Of a stretch of DNA of 64,000 nucleotides, positions 63,924 through 64,000 are shown piece by piece; positions within the stretch are counted from its first letter, which is position 1, and each line of letters starts with the position of its first letter. Origin of the DNA: Pontibacter korlensis (GTDB lineage Bacteria > Bacteroidota > Bacteroidia > Cytophagales > Hymenobacteraceae); contig NZ_CP009621.1 of the NCBI RefSeq assembly GCF_000973725.1, positions 186,001-250,000 of the forward strand. The letters run 5' to 3'. Below the pieces are notes generated by a model that searched no databases, was not told where the DNA came from, and saw only the letters and a program-made list of their open reading frames with translations. The position numbers were made by a program, and so were the translations under genes.

Positions 63924-64000
63924 GTAAACGACTGTAGGTTAGATGTATGGAAATTGATGGTTGTGTTTAACTATGCCTGAGCCAACTGTACGCCGGCCTG

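Noticed and set aside
1..64000. CRISPR arrays, tRNA or rRNA genes
   Set aside because: No regularly spaced repeats, cloverleaf-like segments or ribosomal RNA signatures were noticed on reading; a tRNAscan or Infernal run would be decisive.

Overview
The window is a chromosomal segment of a Bacteroidota bacterium, most likely from the Cytophagales (Hymenobacteraceae, Pontibacter-like; inferred from gene content only). The evidence is a fused lpxC-fabZ gene, a PorX-type response regulator, two SusC/SusD pairs, TAnnTTTG-type promoters and almost no Shine-Dalgarno sequences.

Positions 1-16.2 kb hold a surface-polysaccharide (O-antigen or capsule) cluster, all on the minus strand and read from 16.2 kb toward base 1. 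In transcription order it has a UDP-HexNAc-type dehydrogenase, rmlB, rmlA, two WxcM/FdtA-like cupins, a hexapeptide acetyltransferase and a DegT aminotransferase. Then come a wrecked acyltransferase, a Wzx flippase, a GT2, four GT4 enzymes, an HAD protein, a membrane protein and a Wzy-like polymerase cut by the window edge. RmlA and RmlB are present without RmlC or RmlD. With the cupin, aminotransferase and acetyltransferase, this points to a dTDP-3-acetamido-3,6-dideoxyhexose (Fuc3NAc or Qui3NAc) rather than rhamnose. Base composition is mosaic: AT-rich glycosyltransferases, strongly GC-rich rmlAB.

Positions 16.6-27.8 kb are core genes: ald, tsaE-porX, an HD hydrolase, lpxD, lpxC/fabZ-lpxA-ABC ATPase, a YebC-family gene and a Ca2+/Na+ antiporter. 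Positions 27.8-29.8 kb are an IS608-like TnpB-only element. It carries a frameshifted tnpB and a fragment of an IS110-type transposase.

Positions 30.3-45.8 kb form a glycan-use region: SusC-SusD-PKD lipoprotein-GH16 glucanase, a membrane-anchored propeller/Y_Y_Y/LuxR regulator in opposite orientation, and a second SusC-SusD pair. Beta-1,3-glucan or a related beta-glucan is the likely substrate.

Positions 45.9-64 kb are mixed housekeeping genes: erythromycin-esterase-like, DUF4197, CinA, a 2-oxoacid dehydrogenase E2, dnaK, purK-purE, marC, two RDD proteins, DUF389 and a histidine phosphatase. Two genes here are broken by mobile DNA in a fully reconstructable way. An IS3-family element (55639-56990) splits an outer-membrane protein gene with a 3-bp duplication. 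A 98-bp non-autonomous relative of the TnpB element (60523-60620) sits at a TTAC site in a cytochrome c gene. Removing either insert restores the reading frame across the insertion site. The 98-bp element, sharing 71 identical bases with the 27.8-kb element, is the most notable find.
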